A stretch of 63,998 nt of DNA, from assembly GCF_026241095.1 (NCBI RefSeq), contig NZ_JAPFGB010000037.1, positions 1-63,998 of the forward strand. The letters run 5' to 3'. The notes below the pieces were generated by a model. It was not told the DNA's origin, made no database searches, and was given only the letters and a program-made list of their open reading frames with translations. The DNA is from Saccharopolyspora sp. NFXS83 (GTDB taxonomy: Bacteria > Actinomycetota > Actinomycetes > Mycobacteriales > Pseudonocardiaceae). The position numbers and the translations under genes are program-made. Below, piece by piece: positions 56,517 to 63,998 of the stretch. Numbering within the stretch: the stretch's first letter is position 1; every line of letters starts with the position of its first letter.

Positions 56517-56714
56517 TCACGCGCCGTTGCGGACGGGACGGATGTCCGTCCAGTGCACCTCGATGTGTTCCAGGCAGACTTCTCTGCCCGCCGGGCCGTG
56601 GGCGATCATCCAGCCGTCGGGCACCTTGATCCGCTCCGGCCACAGCGAGTACTGGTCCTCGTCGTTGACCAGGGCGTAGAACGAGCCCTCGGGGTCGTCG
56701 AACGGATTGCTCAT
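56517..56714 (-). CDS. MbtH-like protein
   Basis: 65 residues, the usual MLP length: [55 protein letters not shown]. The three conserved Trp are present. MLPs bind and activate NRPS adenylation domains. Its ATG overlaps the NRPS stop (ATGA), so it is made with the synthetase. Confidence 0.95.
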   Translation of the reverse strand: MSNPFDDPEGSFYALVNDEDQYSLWPERIKVPDGWMIAHGPAGREVCLEHIEVHWTDIRPVRNGA

Positions 56715-59700
56715 GGTCCGGAACTCCTTCGCGGGTCTGGGGCGGGGGCTTCGGTGCGCCGCAGCCGATCTTGGACGATCTCGGCGATCTCGGCGAGCGG
56801 GGCAGGCCTGGTCATGTCCTTGTGCTCGCAGGCGATGTCGTGGTCCTCCACGACACCATCCACGTAGGACTCCCACATGCGGGGCGTCAGCGAGGCCCTG
56901 GCCTGGTTGACGGTGGCGGTGAAGAACAGCACGTCGCCGTGGAACGTGCCGTGGTCGGCCTCGTTCTCCAGCACCGCGCAGTTGGCGAAGTTGTCGATGA
57001 CCGCCTTCACGGTGTGCTCTTCGAGGTTCGCCAGCGCGCTGCCCTCGGCGGAGAGGATCTCCATCACCTGGTCGCGGTGCAGCGGCTGCTCGCCGAGCAG
57101 GCTCATGTCGTAGCCGGCCATGTACAGCAGCGCCTTGAGCGCCTCCTCCTCGGTGGGCAGCTCGTCCCACACGTCCTTCGGGTACGAGTCGAGCATGCAC
57201 AGGAACCGGACCTGTTCGCCCTGGTCCTGCAGCTGGGTGCTCATCTCGTGGGCGACGACGCCGCCGAAGGACCAGCCGAGGAAGTGGTACGGACCGTGCG
57301 GCTGCACCTCGCGGACGTGGTCGAGGTACTCGGCGGCCATCGCGGCGAGGTCGTCCATCACCGGTGCGGGCTCGTCGAGGCCCCGCGACTGCAGGCCGTA
57401 GAGCGGGCGCTGCGGGTCGATGTGCTTCATCAGCCCGGAGAACGGCCAGGCCAACCCGGCCGCAGGGTGCACGCAGAACAGCGGTTCCTTCTCGCCCTCG
57501 GTGCGCAGCGGCAGCAGGATGCCCAGCGCGTCGCCCTTGCCGCCGGTGCGCACGCGGGCACCGAGCCCGGCGACGGTCGGGGCGGCGAACAGGCTGCCCA
57601 CGTTGAGCTTCACGCCGAGCGCCTCGTCGATGCGCGCGATGAGCCGGGCCGCGAGCAGCGAATGCCCACCGAGGTCGAAGAAGCCGTCGTGCACGCCGAC
57701 GCGCTGCAGTTCGAGCACTTCCGCGAACAGCCCGCACAGCACCTCTTCGGTGGGGTCGCGGGGCACCGCGGAACCGACGGCGGCGGCGAGGTCCGGCTCG
57801 GGCAGCGCCGCCCGGTCCAGCTTCCCGTTCGGCATCAGCGGCAGCGCGTCCACGAACACGATCGCGGCGGGGACCATGTAGTCCGGCAGCGATTCGGCGA
57901 CGTGCGCGCGCAACTCCGCCTGCTCCACCCCCTGCTGGGCGACGACGTAGCCGATGAGGCGCTTGTCGCCGGGCCGGTCCTCGCGCACGACGGTGGCGAC
58001 CTGGCCGACGGCGGGGTGCTTGGCCAGCGCCGCCTCGATCTCGCCGGGTTCGATGCGGAAACCGCGGATCTTGACCTGGTCGTCGGCCCGCCCGGCGAAG
58101 TCCAGCGCCCCGTCGGCACGCCACCGCACCAGGTCACCGGTGCGGTACATGCGCGCGCCGGGCGCGCCGTAGGGGTCGGCGACGAAGCGCTCGGCCGTCA
58201 GCGACGGGCGGTTCAAGTAGCCGTGGGCGAGCCCGGTTCCGGAGACGTAGAGCTCGCCGACCACTCCCGGCGGCACCGGCCGCAACGCGGCGTCGAGCAC
58301 GTAGAGCCGGGTACCGGGGTCAGGCACACCGATCGGGACGGACGTGCCGGTGTCCGGTTCGCACTCCCACAAGGTGGAGTTCACGGTGGCCTCGGTCGGC
58401 CCGTAGCAGTTGAGCATCGTGCGGTCCCGCGACCAGCGTTCCACCAGGTCAGCGGGCACCTTCTCGGCGCCGCAGAGCAGGGTCGCGTTCGGCGGCAGGT
58501 CCACGTCGGGCGGGAACATGCCCATCACCGACGGTCCGATCGCCAGGTGCGTCACCCCGTGGTCGCGGGCGTAGTCGGCCAGCGGCGCGCCCGGGACCCG
58601 CCGGTCGGCGGGCACCACGACGAGCGTGCCGCCGGAGAGCAGGCCCATGCACAGCTCCCAGAACGCGACGTCGAAGCTCGGCGAGGCGAACTGCAGCACC
58701 CTGCTGTCGGCGGTCACGCCGACCCGCTGGGTCTGGGTGGCGACGAGACCGGCGACGCCGGTGTGCGGGACGACGACGCCCTTGGGCCTGCCGGTGGAAC
58801 CGGAGGTGTAGATGACGTACGCCGGATCATCCACCGTGGATTTTCGGGGCGGTGTCGCGGTGGGCTCGGCGTCCCAGGCCGCGCGCACCTCGGCGCTGTC
58901 GAGCAGCAGCGTGGGCGCGTTGGCCGGCCTGCGGTCCGAGAACGCCAGCACCAGGCCCGGGTCCGCGTCGTCGATCATGTGCTCCAGCCGGTCGGCCGGG
59001 TAGTCCGGGTCCAGCGCCAGGTAGGCGGCGCCGGAGGCGAGCACCGCCAGCAACCCGATGATCAGCTCTGGGGAGCGCGGCAGCATCACACCGACGATCC
59101 GGCCCGGCGCGGCCCCGCGCTCCAACAGCAGGTGCGCCAGCGCGTTCACCCGCGCGCCGAGCTCGGCGTAGCTGAGCTCGGTGTCCTCGAAGACCAGCGC
59201 CGCCTTGTCCGGGTGCTCCGCGATCCGCTGGTCGAGCAGGTCGGGGAAGGTCGTGGGCCGCACATCCTGGCCCGGGATCGCGTCGCCCCAGGCGAAGATC
59301 CGCCGCCGCTCCGCCGAGCCGAGCAGGTCGAGGTCGCCGATCGGGGTGTCCGGGTCCGCGGCGGCGGCGGTGAGCAGCCGCACGAACCGCGCGGTCAGCG
59401 CTTCGACGCTCGCGGTCTCGAACAGGTCGGCGCTGAACTGGGCGACGCCCTCGACGCCGCCGGAGACCTCGCGCAGGCTCAGCGCCAGGTCGAACTTGGC
59501 AGCACCCGCCTCGACGGTGCCCACGGTCGCGTGGAGGCCGGGGAACTCGGCGTCCACCACCTCCGCTTCGCCCCAGTAGGCCAGCATCACCTGGAACAGC
59601 GGGTGCCTGGCCAGCGACCGCGACGGGTTGAGGACCTCCGCGAGCCGCTCGAACGGCAGCTCGGCGTGGTCGTAGGCGGCCAGGTCGGACTGGCGCACCC

Positions 59701-62700
59701 GGTCCAGCAGCTCGGCGAACGTGGGCTCGCCGGAGGTGTCGGTGCGCAGCACCAGGCTGTTGACGAAGAACCCGACGAGCTCGTCGAGCCGGTCGTCCCC
59801 GCGTCCCGCGACCGGAGAACCGATGGGGATGTCGGTGCCCGCGCCGAGACGGGTCAGCAACGCCGCCAACCCGGCCTGCACCACCATGAACAGGCTCGCC
59901 CGGTGTTCGGTGGCCAGCGCTCGGAGATCCCGGTGCAGCGCGGCGTCGAAGCCGAACCGCACGGCGCCTCCTCGGTGGCTGGGCACCGCGGGCCGCTGGT
60001 GGTCGGCGGGCAGCGCGAGCTCGTCGGGCAGCCCGGCCAACGCGTCCTGCCAGAACACGAGTTCCCGCGCCGCGAGGCTGTGCTCGTCCTGCTCATCGCC
60101 GAGCAGTTCCCGTTGCCACAGCGCGTAATCCGCGTACTGCACCGGTAACGGCGCCCAGTCCGGTTCGGTGCCGCGGCGGCGGGCGGTGTAGGCGGTGGCG
60201 AGGTCGCGCAGCAGCGGAGCCATCGACCACTCGTCGGTGGCGATATGGTGCAGCAGCACCAGCAGCACGTGCTCCCGCTCGCCGGTTCGCAGCAGCGTGG
60301 CGCGCAGCGGAGGCTCCTGCGCCAGGTCGAACCCGTGCCGAGCGGCGGAGACCAGCGCTCCGTCGAGATCCGCTTCGCCCACCTCGCGGACCGCCAACTC
60401 CGGTTCGCCCTGCTCCAGCACGCGTTGGCGCGGTTCGCCCTGGCGATCGGGGAACACGGTGCGCAGGCTCTCGTGCCTGCCCACCACGTCACCGAGCGCG
60501 GCGCGCAACGCGGCCACGTCGAGCTCACCGGACAGCCGCACGCTGATCGGCAGGTTGTAGGTGGCGCTGGGCCCTTCCAGCCGGTGCAGGAACCAGAGCC
60601 GCTGCTGCGCGAAGGACAGCGGCACCTCCTCCGGCCGGGGCCGCGGGCGCAGTTCCGGGCGGGGACGCAGGCTCGGCCCCATCCGCCGCACCAGGCCCGC
60701 CACCGTCGGGTGGTCGAACAAGGTGCGGATGGAGACCTCCACGCCCAGCTCACCGCGCACCCGCGTCAGCAGCCGCGTCGCCAGCAGGGAATGTCCGCCG
60801 AGGTCGAAGAAGCCGTCGTCGATGCCGACCTCCGGCACGCCCAGCACCTCGCCGAACAGCCGGCACAGCGCCGATTCGACCGAGTCGCGCGGGCCGCGGC
60901 CCGCCGCCTGCGGCGCGAAGTCCGGCGCGGGCAGCGCCCGCGCGTCGAGCTTTCCGTTGGGAGTCAGCGGAAGCGCGTCCAGCAGCACCACGGCCGACGG
61001 GACCATGTAGTCCGGCAGATCCGCCGCCAAGTGCGCTCGCAGGTCGGCGGCCTCGGCCGCGGACACGGCGTAACCGACCAGCCGGTGATCACCGGGCTGG
61101 TCCTCGCGCGCCACCACCGCGGCCTGCGTGACCTGCGGGTGCGCCGCGAGCCGCGCCTCGATCTCGCCGAGCTCGATGCGGAAACCGCGGATCTTGACCT
61201 GGTGGTCGGCTCGCCCCACGAACTCCAGCAGGCCACCGGAACGCCACCGCGCCAAGTCCCCGGAGCGGTACATCCGGGCGCCCTTCTCGCCGAACGGGTC
61301 GGCGACGAACCGCGACGCCGTCAGCGCCCGCCGCCCCAGGTAGCCGCGCGCCAGCCCCTCCCCCGAGATGTAGAGCTCGCCGATCACGCCCGGCGGCACC
61401 GGGTGCAGGTTCTCGTCCAGCAGGTACACCCGCAGGTCCGGGATGCCGCGGCCGATCAGGCTGCCGTCGCGCCGCGCGACGAGCTCCGGGTCGAGCTCCA
61501 CGTACGACACGTGCACGGTCGTCTCGGTGATCCCGTACATGTTGATCAGCTTCGGGGTGCCCGGGTGCCGCGCGTACCAGTCGTCCAGCCGGGACAGGTC
61601 CAACGCCTCACCGCCGAACACCACGTACCGCAACGCGAGCTCGCCAGCGAGCTCCGGAGCGTTCCGGTCGGCCTCGACTAGCTGGTAGAACGCCGACGGC
61701 GTCTGGTTGAGCACGGTGACGCGCTCGCGTGCCAGCAGGCCCAGGAACTCCTCCGGCGAGCGGCTCACCTCGTGCGGCACCACGACCAGCCTGCCGCCGT
61801 GCAGCAGCGCTCCCCACAGCTCCCACACCGAGAAGTCGAAGGCGTACGAGTGGAACAGCGTCCACACGTCCTCGGCCCCGAAGGAGAACCACGGGTCGGT
61901 CGCGGTGAACAGGCGCACCACGTTGTGGTGCGGGATCACCACGCCCTTGGGCTGGCCGGTGGAACCCGAGGTGTAGATGACGTACGCGGCGTGATCCGCC
62001 GTCAGCGGCCCGCGTTCCCCGCCGAGCGGATCGCGCTGGGAATGCTCGGCGATCTCCGCCGCACCGGCCGGATCGTCCAGCAGCAGCCGCGGGATGTCGG
62101 CCGGGAGGTTCGCGTGGTGCTCGGTGTCGCTGATCAGGATCGCGGGCTCCGAGTCCGCGACGATGTAGGCGATGCGGCTCGCCGGGTTCCCCGGATCCAG
62201 CGGCAGGTACGCGGCGCCCGCCTTCAGCACGGCCAGCACCGAGACCACCAGCTCCGCCGAACGCGGCAGCGCCAGCGCCACCAGCTGCTCCGGGCCGACG
62301 CCGTGGTCGATGAGGCAGTGCGCCAGCCGGTTCGCCCGCGCGTCCAGCTCGGTGTAGGTGATCCGCTCGTCGCCCCAGGTCAACGCCACCGCCTCCGGGG
62401 TGCGCCGAACCTGCTCCTCGAACAGGTCCGGCAGCGTCATCCCCGCGCGGTCGGCTCCGACGGGGCCGCCGTTCCACTCGTCGAGGACCAGGCGGCGTTC
62501 CTCCGCGGAGAGCAGGTCGACCTCGCCGACCGTCCCGTTCGCCTCGATGAACCGGCTCAGGAAGCGCAGGAACCTGTCCTGGTGCGCGGCGATCTCATCG
62601 GCGGTGTAGAGGTCCGGGTTCGCGTCGAACTCGAACCGCATGCCGGTGCCGGCGGTGTACACCGACACCGTCAGGTCGTCGACCGGGCCCGCCGCCAGGT

Positions 62701-63820
62701 TGTGCACCGTCGCGGAGTGCTCGCCGAAGCACAGGTCGTAGTCGAACGCCTTCACGTTGATCATCGGGCCGAACAGCGGACGGTCCGCGCCCAGCAACCG
62801 CAGGTCCCGGCGCAGGTCCTCGCCCCGGTACTGCTGGTGCTTGCGCACCTCACGCACGGCCTTCGCCACCTGCACGACCAGCTCGTCGCGCGTCGAGTCC
62901 GGAGCGACCGCGAGCCGCAGCGGCAGCACGTTCACGACCATGCCCGGCACCCGCGACGCGGCCGAACCGAGCCGCCCCATCACCGGCAGCCCCAGCACCA
63001 CCTCGCGCTGCCCCGTCACCCGGTGCAGGTAGGCGGCGAACCCGGCGATCAACGCGTCCGGCCAGATCGTGCGGCTGTCCTGAGCGGCCCCGGCCAACGC
63101 ATCGGCGGCATCGGAGTCCACGTCCGCCGCACGGCGCAGGAACGTGCGCGCCGTCTGACCTGCCCGACCGGCCAAGGTGCCCGGCTCGGGGCGGTCGGCG
63201 AACCGCTCCCGCCAGAACTCCGCGTCCCGCTCGAACTTGTCCGACGCCCGGTAGTCCCGTTCGGCGTCCAGCAGCGCCTCCAGCGGCCCGAACGGGGACT
63301 CCCCCGGTTCGTCGCCCCCGACCAGCGCCGTGTAGACCTCCGCGACCCTGCGCAGCACGATCGAGAAGCCGTAGCCGTCGATGGCCACGTGGTGGATCCG
63401 CTGGTACCAGAGCCAGCGGTCGTCTGCCAGCTTCAGCAGGGCCGCCGTGAACAGCCTGCCCTCCGGGCCCCCGACCGCGAGGTCCACCTGTTCGGCGAGG
63501 TCCCCGCGCATCCACCGCAGCGCCGCGGACATCGGGTCCGCGTCCCCGCTGACGTCGACCACCGGCAGGCTCGGCTCCCACGGCTGCTCGATCAGCTGCC
63601 GCGGGCCGTCCTCGGCCTCGACCACGCGAATCCGCAGCGTGTCGGCCTCGGCCAGCACCCTGGTCAGCGCGGCGGCGAACAGCGCCGGGTCGACCGGGCC
63701 GTGGATCTCGACGTACTCGCTGGTGTTGTAGATCGGGTTCGCGCGGTCGAGCGCCTGCGCGAACCAGATCCCCGCTTGCGCGGCGGACAGCGGCAGTGAC
63801 GCGCCCTGCGGCTCCGGCAT
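56711..63820 (-). CDS. Dimodular siderophore NRPS, C-A-T-C-A-T-TE (DhbF-like architecture)
   Basis: ATG 63820 with GGGGAG upstream gives 2369 residues, close to DhbF (about 2378). Domains: C1 (HHVAIDG near 143), A1 ([10 protein letters not shown] near 617), T1 ([10 protein letters not shown] near 1007), C2 (HHIATDEWS near 1193), A2 ([10 protein letters not shown] near 1673), T2 ([10 protein letters not shown] near 2048), TE (GWSFGG near 2183). C1 opens [20 protein letters not shown] and [19 protein letters not shown], as in EntF/DhbF starter domains that take an aryl carrier-protein substrate. The A1 pocket reads DFWNVGMVHK by my alignment, a threonine code. The A2 pocket reads DVWALGCVNK, not one I can assign; with the N-hydroxylase nearby an N-hydroxy-ornithine is plausible. 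No epimerisation domain. TE releases or cyclises. No aryl-acid genes lie in the window; they may lie to the right of it. Confidence 0.93.
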   Translation of the reverse strand: MPEPQGASLPLSAAQAGIWFAQALDRANPIYNTSEYVEIHGPVDPALFAAALTRVLAEADTLRIRVVEAEDGPRQLIEQPWEPSLPVVDVSGDADPMSAALRWMRGDLAEQVDLAVGGPEGRLFTAALLKLADDRWLWYQRIHHVAIDGYGFSIVLRRVAEVYTALVGGDEPGESPFGPLEALLDAERDYRASDKFERDAEFWRERFADRPEPGTLAGRAGQTARTFLRRAADVDSDAADALAGAAQDSRTIWPDALIAGFAAYLHRVTGQREVVLGLPVMGRLGSAASRVPGMVVNVLPLRLAVAPDSTRDELVVQVAKAVREVRKHQQYRGEDLRRDLRLLGADRPLFGPMINVKAFDYDLCFGEHSATVHNLAAGPVDDLTVSVYTAGTGMRFEFDANPDLYTADEIAAHQDRFLRFLSRFIEANGTVGEVDLLSAEERRLVLDEWNGGPVGADRAGMTLPDLFEEQVRRTPEAVALTWGDERITYTELDARANRLAHCLIDHGVGPEQLVALALPRSAELVVSVLAVLKAGAAYLPLDPGNPASRIAYIVADSEPAILISDTEHHANLPADIPRLLLDDPAGAAEIAEHSQRDPLGGERGPLTADHAAYVIYTSGSTGQPKGVVIPHHNVVRLFTATDPWFSFGAEDVWTLFHSYAFDFSVWELWGALLHGGRLVVVPHEVSRSPEEFLGLLARERVTVLNQTPSAFYQLVEADRNAPELAGELALRYVVFGGEALDLSRLDDWYARHPGTPKLINMYGITETTVHVSYVELDPELVARRDGSLIGRGIPDLRVYLLDENLHPVPPGVIGELYISGEGLARGYLGRRALTASRFVADPFGEKGARMYRSGDLARWRSGGLLEFVGRADHQVKIRGFRIELGEIEARLAAHPQVTQAAVVAREDQPGDHRLVGYAVSAAEAADLRAHLAADLPDYMVPSAVVLLDALPLTPNGKLDARALPAPDFAPQAAGRGPRDSVESALCRLFGEVLGVPEVGIDDGFFDLGGHSLLATRLLTRVRGELGVEVSIRTLFDHPTVAGLVRRMGPSLRPRPELRPRPRPEEVPLSFAQQRLWFLHRLEGPSATYNLPISVRLSGELDVAALRAALGDVVGRHESLRTVFPDRQGEPRQRVLEQGEPELAVREVGEADLDGALVSAARHGFDLAQEPPLRATLLRTGEREHVLLVLLHHIATDEWSMAPLLRDLATAYTARRRGTEPDWAPLPVQYADYALWQRELLGDEQDEHSLAARELVFWQDALAGLPDELALPADHQRPAVPSHRGGAVRFGFDAALHRDLRALATEHRASLFMVVQAGLAALLTRLGAGTDIPIGSPVAGRGDDRLDELVGFFVNSLVLRTDTSGEPTFAELLDRVRQSDLAAYDHAELPFERLAEVLNPSRSLARHPLFQVMLAYWGEAEVVDAEFPGLHATVGTVEAGAAKFDLALSLREVSGGVEGVAQFSADLFETASVEALTARFVRLLTAAAADPDTPIGDLDLLGSAERRRIFAWGDAIPGQDVRPTTFPDLLDQRIAEHPDKAALVFEDTELSYAELGARVNALAHLLLERGAAPGRIVGVMLPRSPELIIGLLAVLASGAAYLALDPDYPADRLEHMIDDADPGLVLAFSDRRPANAPTLLLDSAEVRAAWDAEPTATPPRKSTVDDPAYVIYTSGSTGRPKGVVVPHTGVAGLVATQTQRVGVTADSRVLQFASPSFDVAFWELCMGLLSGGTLVVVPADRRVPGAPLADYARDHGVTHLAIGPSVMGMFPPDVDLPPNATLLCGAEKVPADLVERWSRDRTMLNCYGPTEATVNSTLWECEPDTGTSVPIGVPDPGTRLYVLDAALRPVPPGVVGELYVSGTGLAHGYLNRPSLTAERFVADPYGAPGARMYRTGDLVRWRADGALDFAGRADDQVKIRGFRIEPGEIEAALAKHPAVGQVATVVREDRPGDKRLIGYVVAQQGVEQAELRAHVAESLPDYMVPAAIVFVDALPLMPNGKLDRAALPEPDLAAAVGSAVPRDPTEEVLCGLFAEVLELQRVGVHDGFFDLGGHSLLAARLIARIDEALGVKLNVGSLFAAPTVAGLGARVRTGGKGDALGILLPLRTEGEKEPLFCVHPAAGLAWPFSGLMKHIDPQRPLYGLQSRGLDEPAPVMDDLAAMAAEYLDHVREVQPHGPYHFLGWSFGGVVAHEMSTQLQDQGEQVRFLCMLDSYPKDVWDELPTEEEALKALLYMAGYDMSLLGEQPLHRDQVMEILSAEGSALANLEEHTVKAVIDNFANCAVLENEADHGTFHGDVLFFTATVNQARASLTPRMWESYVDGVVEDHDIACEHKDMTRPAPLAEIAEIVQDRLRRTEAPAPDPRRSSGP

Positions 63821-63842
63821 CGTTCTCCCCACGGGACGCGGA

Positions 63843-63861
63843 CAAAGTAAGGCTAACCTTA
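63843..63861 (-). promoter_or_regulatory. Iron box (IdeR/DmdR site) before the NRPS
   Basis: CAAAGTAAGGCTAACCTTA agrees with the consensus TTAGGTTAGGCTAACCTAA at 14 of 19 positions, with an intact AGGCTAACCT core. It begins 22 bases upstream of the NRPS start, so iron should repress NRPS, MbtH and MFS expression. Confidence 0.7.
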
Positions 63862-63957
63862 TTTCACCCGCCGCCCAGTGGCCAGAACCCCCACCGCGTG
63901 CGCTACCTCTCAGCCCCGGCCACCGCCCCCACCGGAACGCGCCCCCGACGCGACGAA

Positions 63958-63998
63958 GTGAACGGACCGTTCGTCCAATCCGACTGGGCGAACGGTCC
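63958..63998 (+). repeat. 47-bp hairpin repeat, copy H (cut by window end)
   Basis: Left arm GTGAACGGACCGTTCG is exact; the right arm CGAACGGTCC runs to the last base. The inner part is TCCAATCCGACTGGG. It lies about 140 bases upstream of the NRPS. Confidence 0.8.

Noticed and set aside
56771-60148. 1125-codon plus-strand frame opposite the NRPS
   Set aside because: Shadow of the synthetase in a GC-rich gene.

Overview
The window is high-GC actinobacterial DNA, most like a Pseudonocardiaceae genome such as Saccharopolyspora. The grounds are a mycothiol-type nitroreductase, IdeR/DmdR-type iron boxes, GTG and TTG starts, and gene order. Positions about 6.7-32.1 kb match, from memory of the Mycobacterium tuberculosis map, the Rv2466c-Rv2478c block: nitroreductase, pepN, DUF5130, HNH protein, globin, alpha-glucosidase relative, small conserved protein, thioesterase, NAD-glutamate dehydrogenase, ABC-F EttA and SSB. 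The species is not determined.

Layout. 1-3.2 kb: the 3' end of a polymorphic toxin gene (YwqJ-like deaminase tip), its overlapping YwqK-like immunity gene, then decayed debris that includes a broken copy of the neighbouring endonuclease V gene. 3.2-7.3 kb: minus-strand housekeeping and catabolic genes. 7.3-32.1 kb: the conserved block. It is interrupted at 11.1-12.9 kb by a long non-coding stretch and a gene encoding 31 tandem GVRISG repeats, which I do not recognise from any described family. 32.2-43.4 kb: a CopD/CtaG-type copper and oxidase assembly protein, a desaturase, tRNA-Arg(TCT), a secreted protein, cobalamin-riboswitch-controlled metE, and a TetR/SDR/flavin oxidoreductase cluster. 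43.6-52.1 kb: accessory and regulatory genes, including a Pycsar-type membrane effector facing a Crp/Fnr regulator, plus ctaB. 52.6-64 kb: a siderophore locus with an N-hydroxylase, a siderophore-interacting reductase, an MFS transporter, MbtH and a dimodular NRPS, with two iron boxes.

How parts work together. The siderophore genes form two iron-box-led minus-strand units: NRPS-MbtH-MFS, and reductase-hydroxylase. The first adenylation domain reads as threonine-type; the architecture equals DhbF, so an aryl-capped lactone carrying hydroxamate is plausible. MetE is the B12-independent enzyme, and its leader is a B12 riboswitch. The toxin and immunity genes overlap by four bases, as in cognate pairs.

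Two features stand out. One is the GVRISG repeat protein. The other is a family of eight 47-bp hairpin repeats (44.2-64.0 kb), all in the same orientation, absent from the first 44 kb and confined to spaces between genes.
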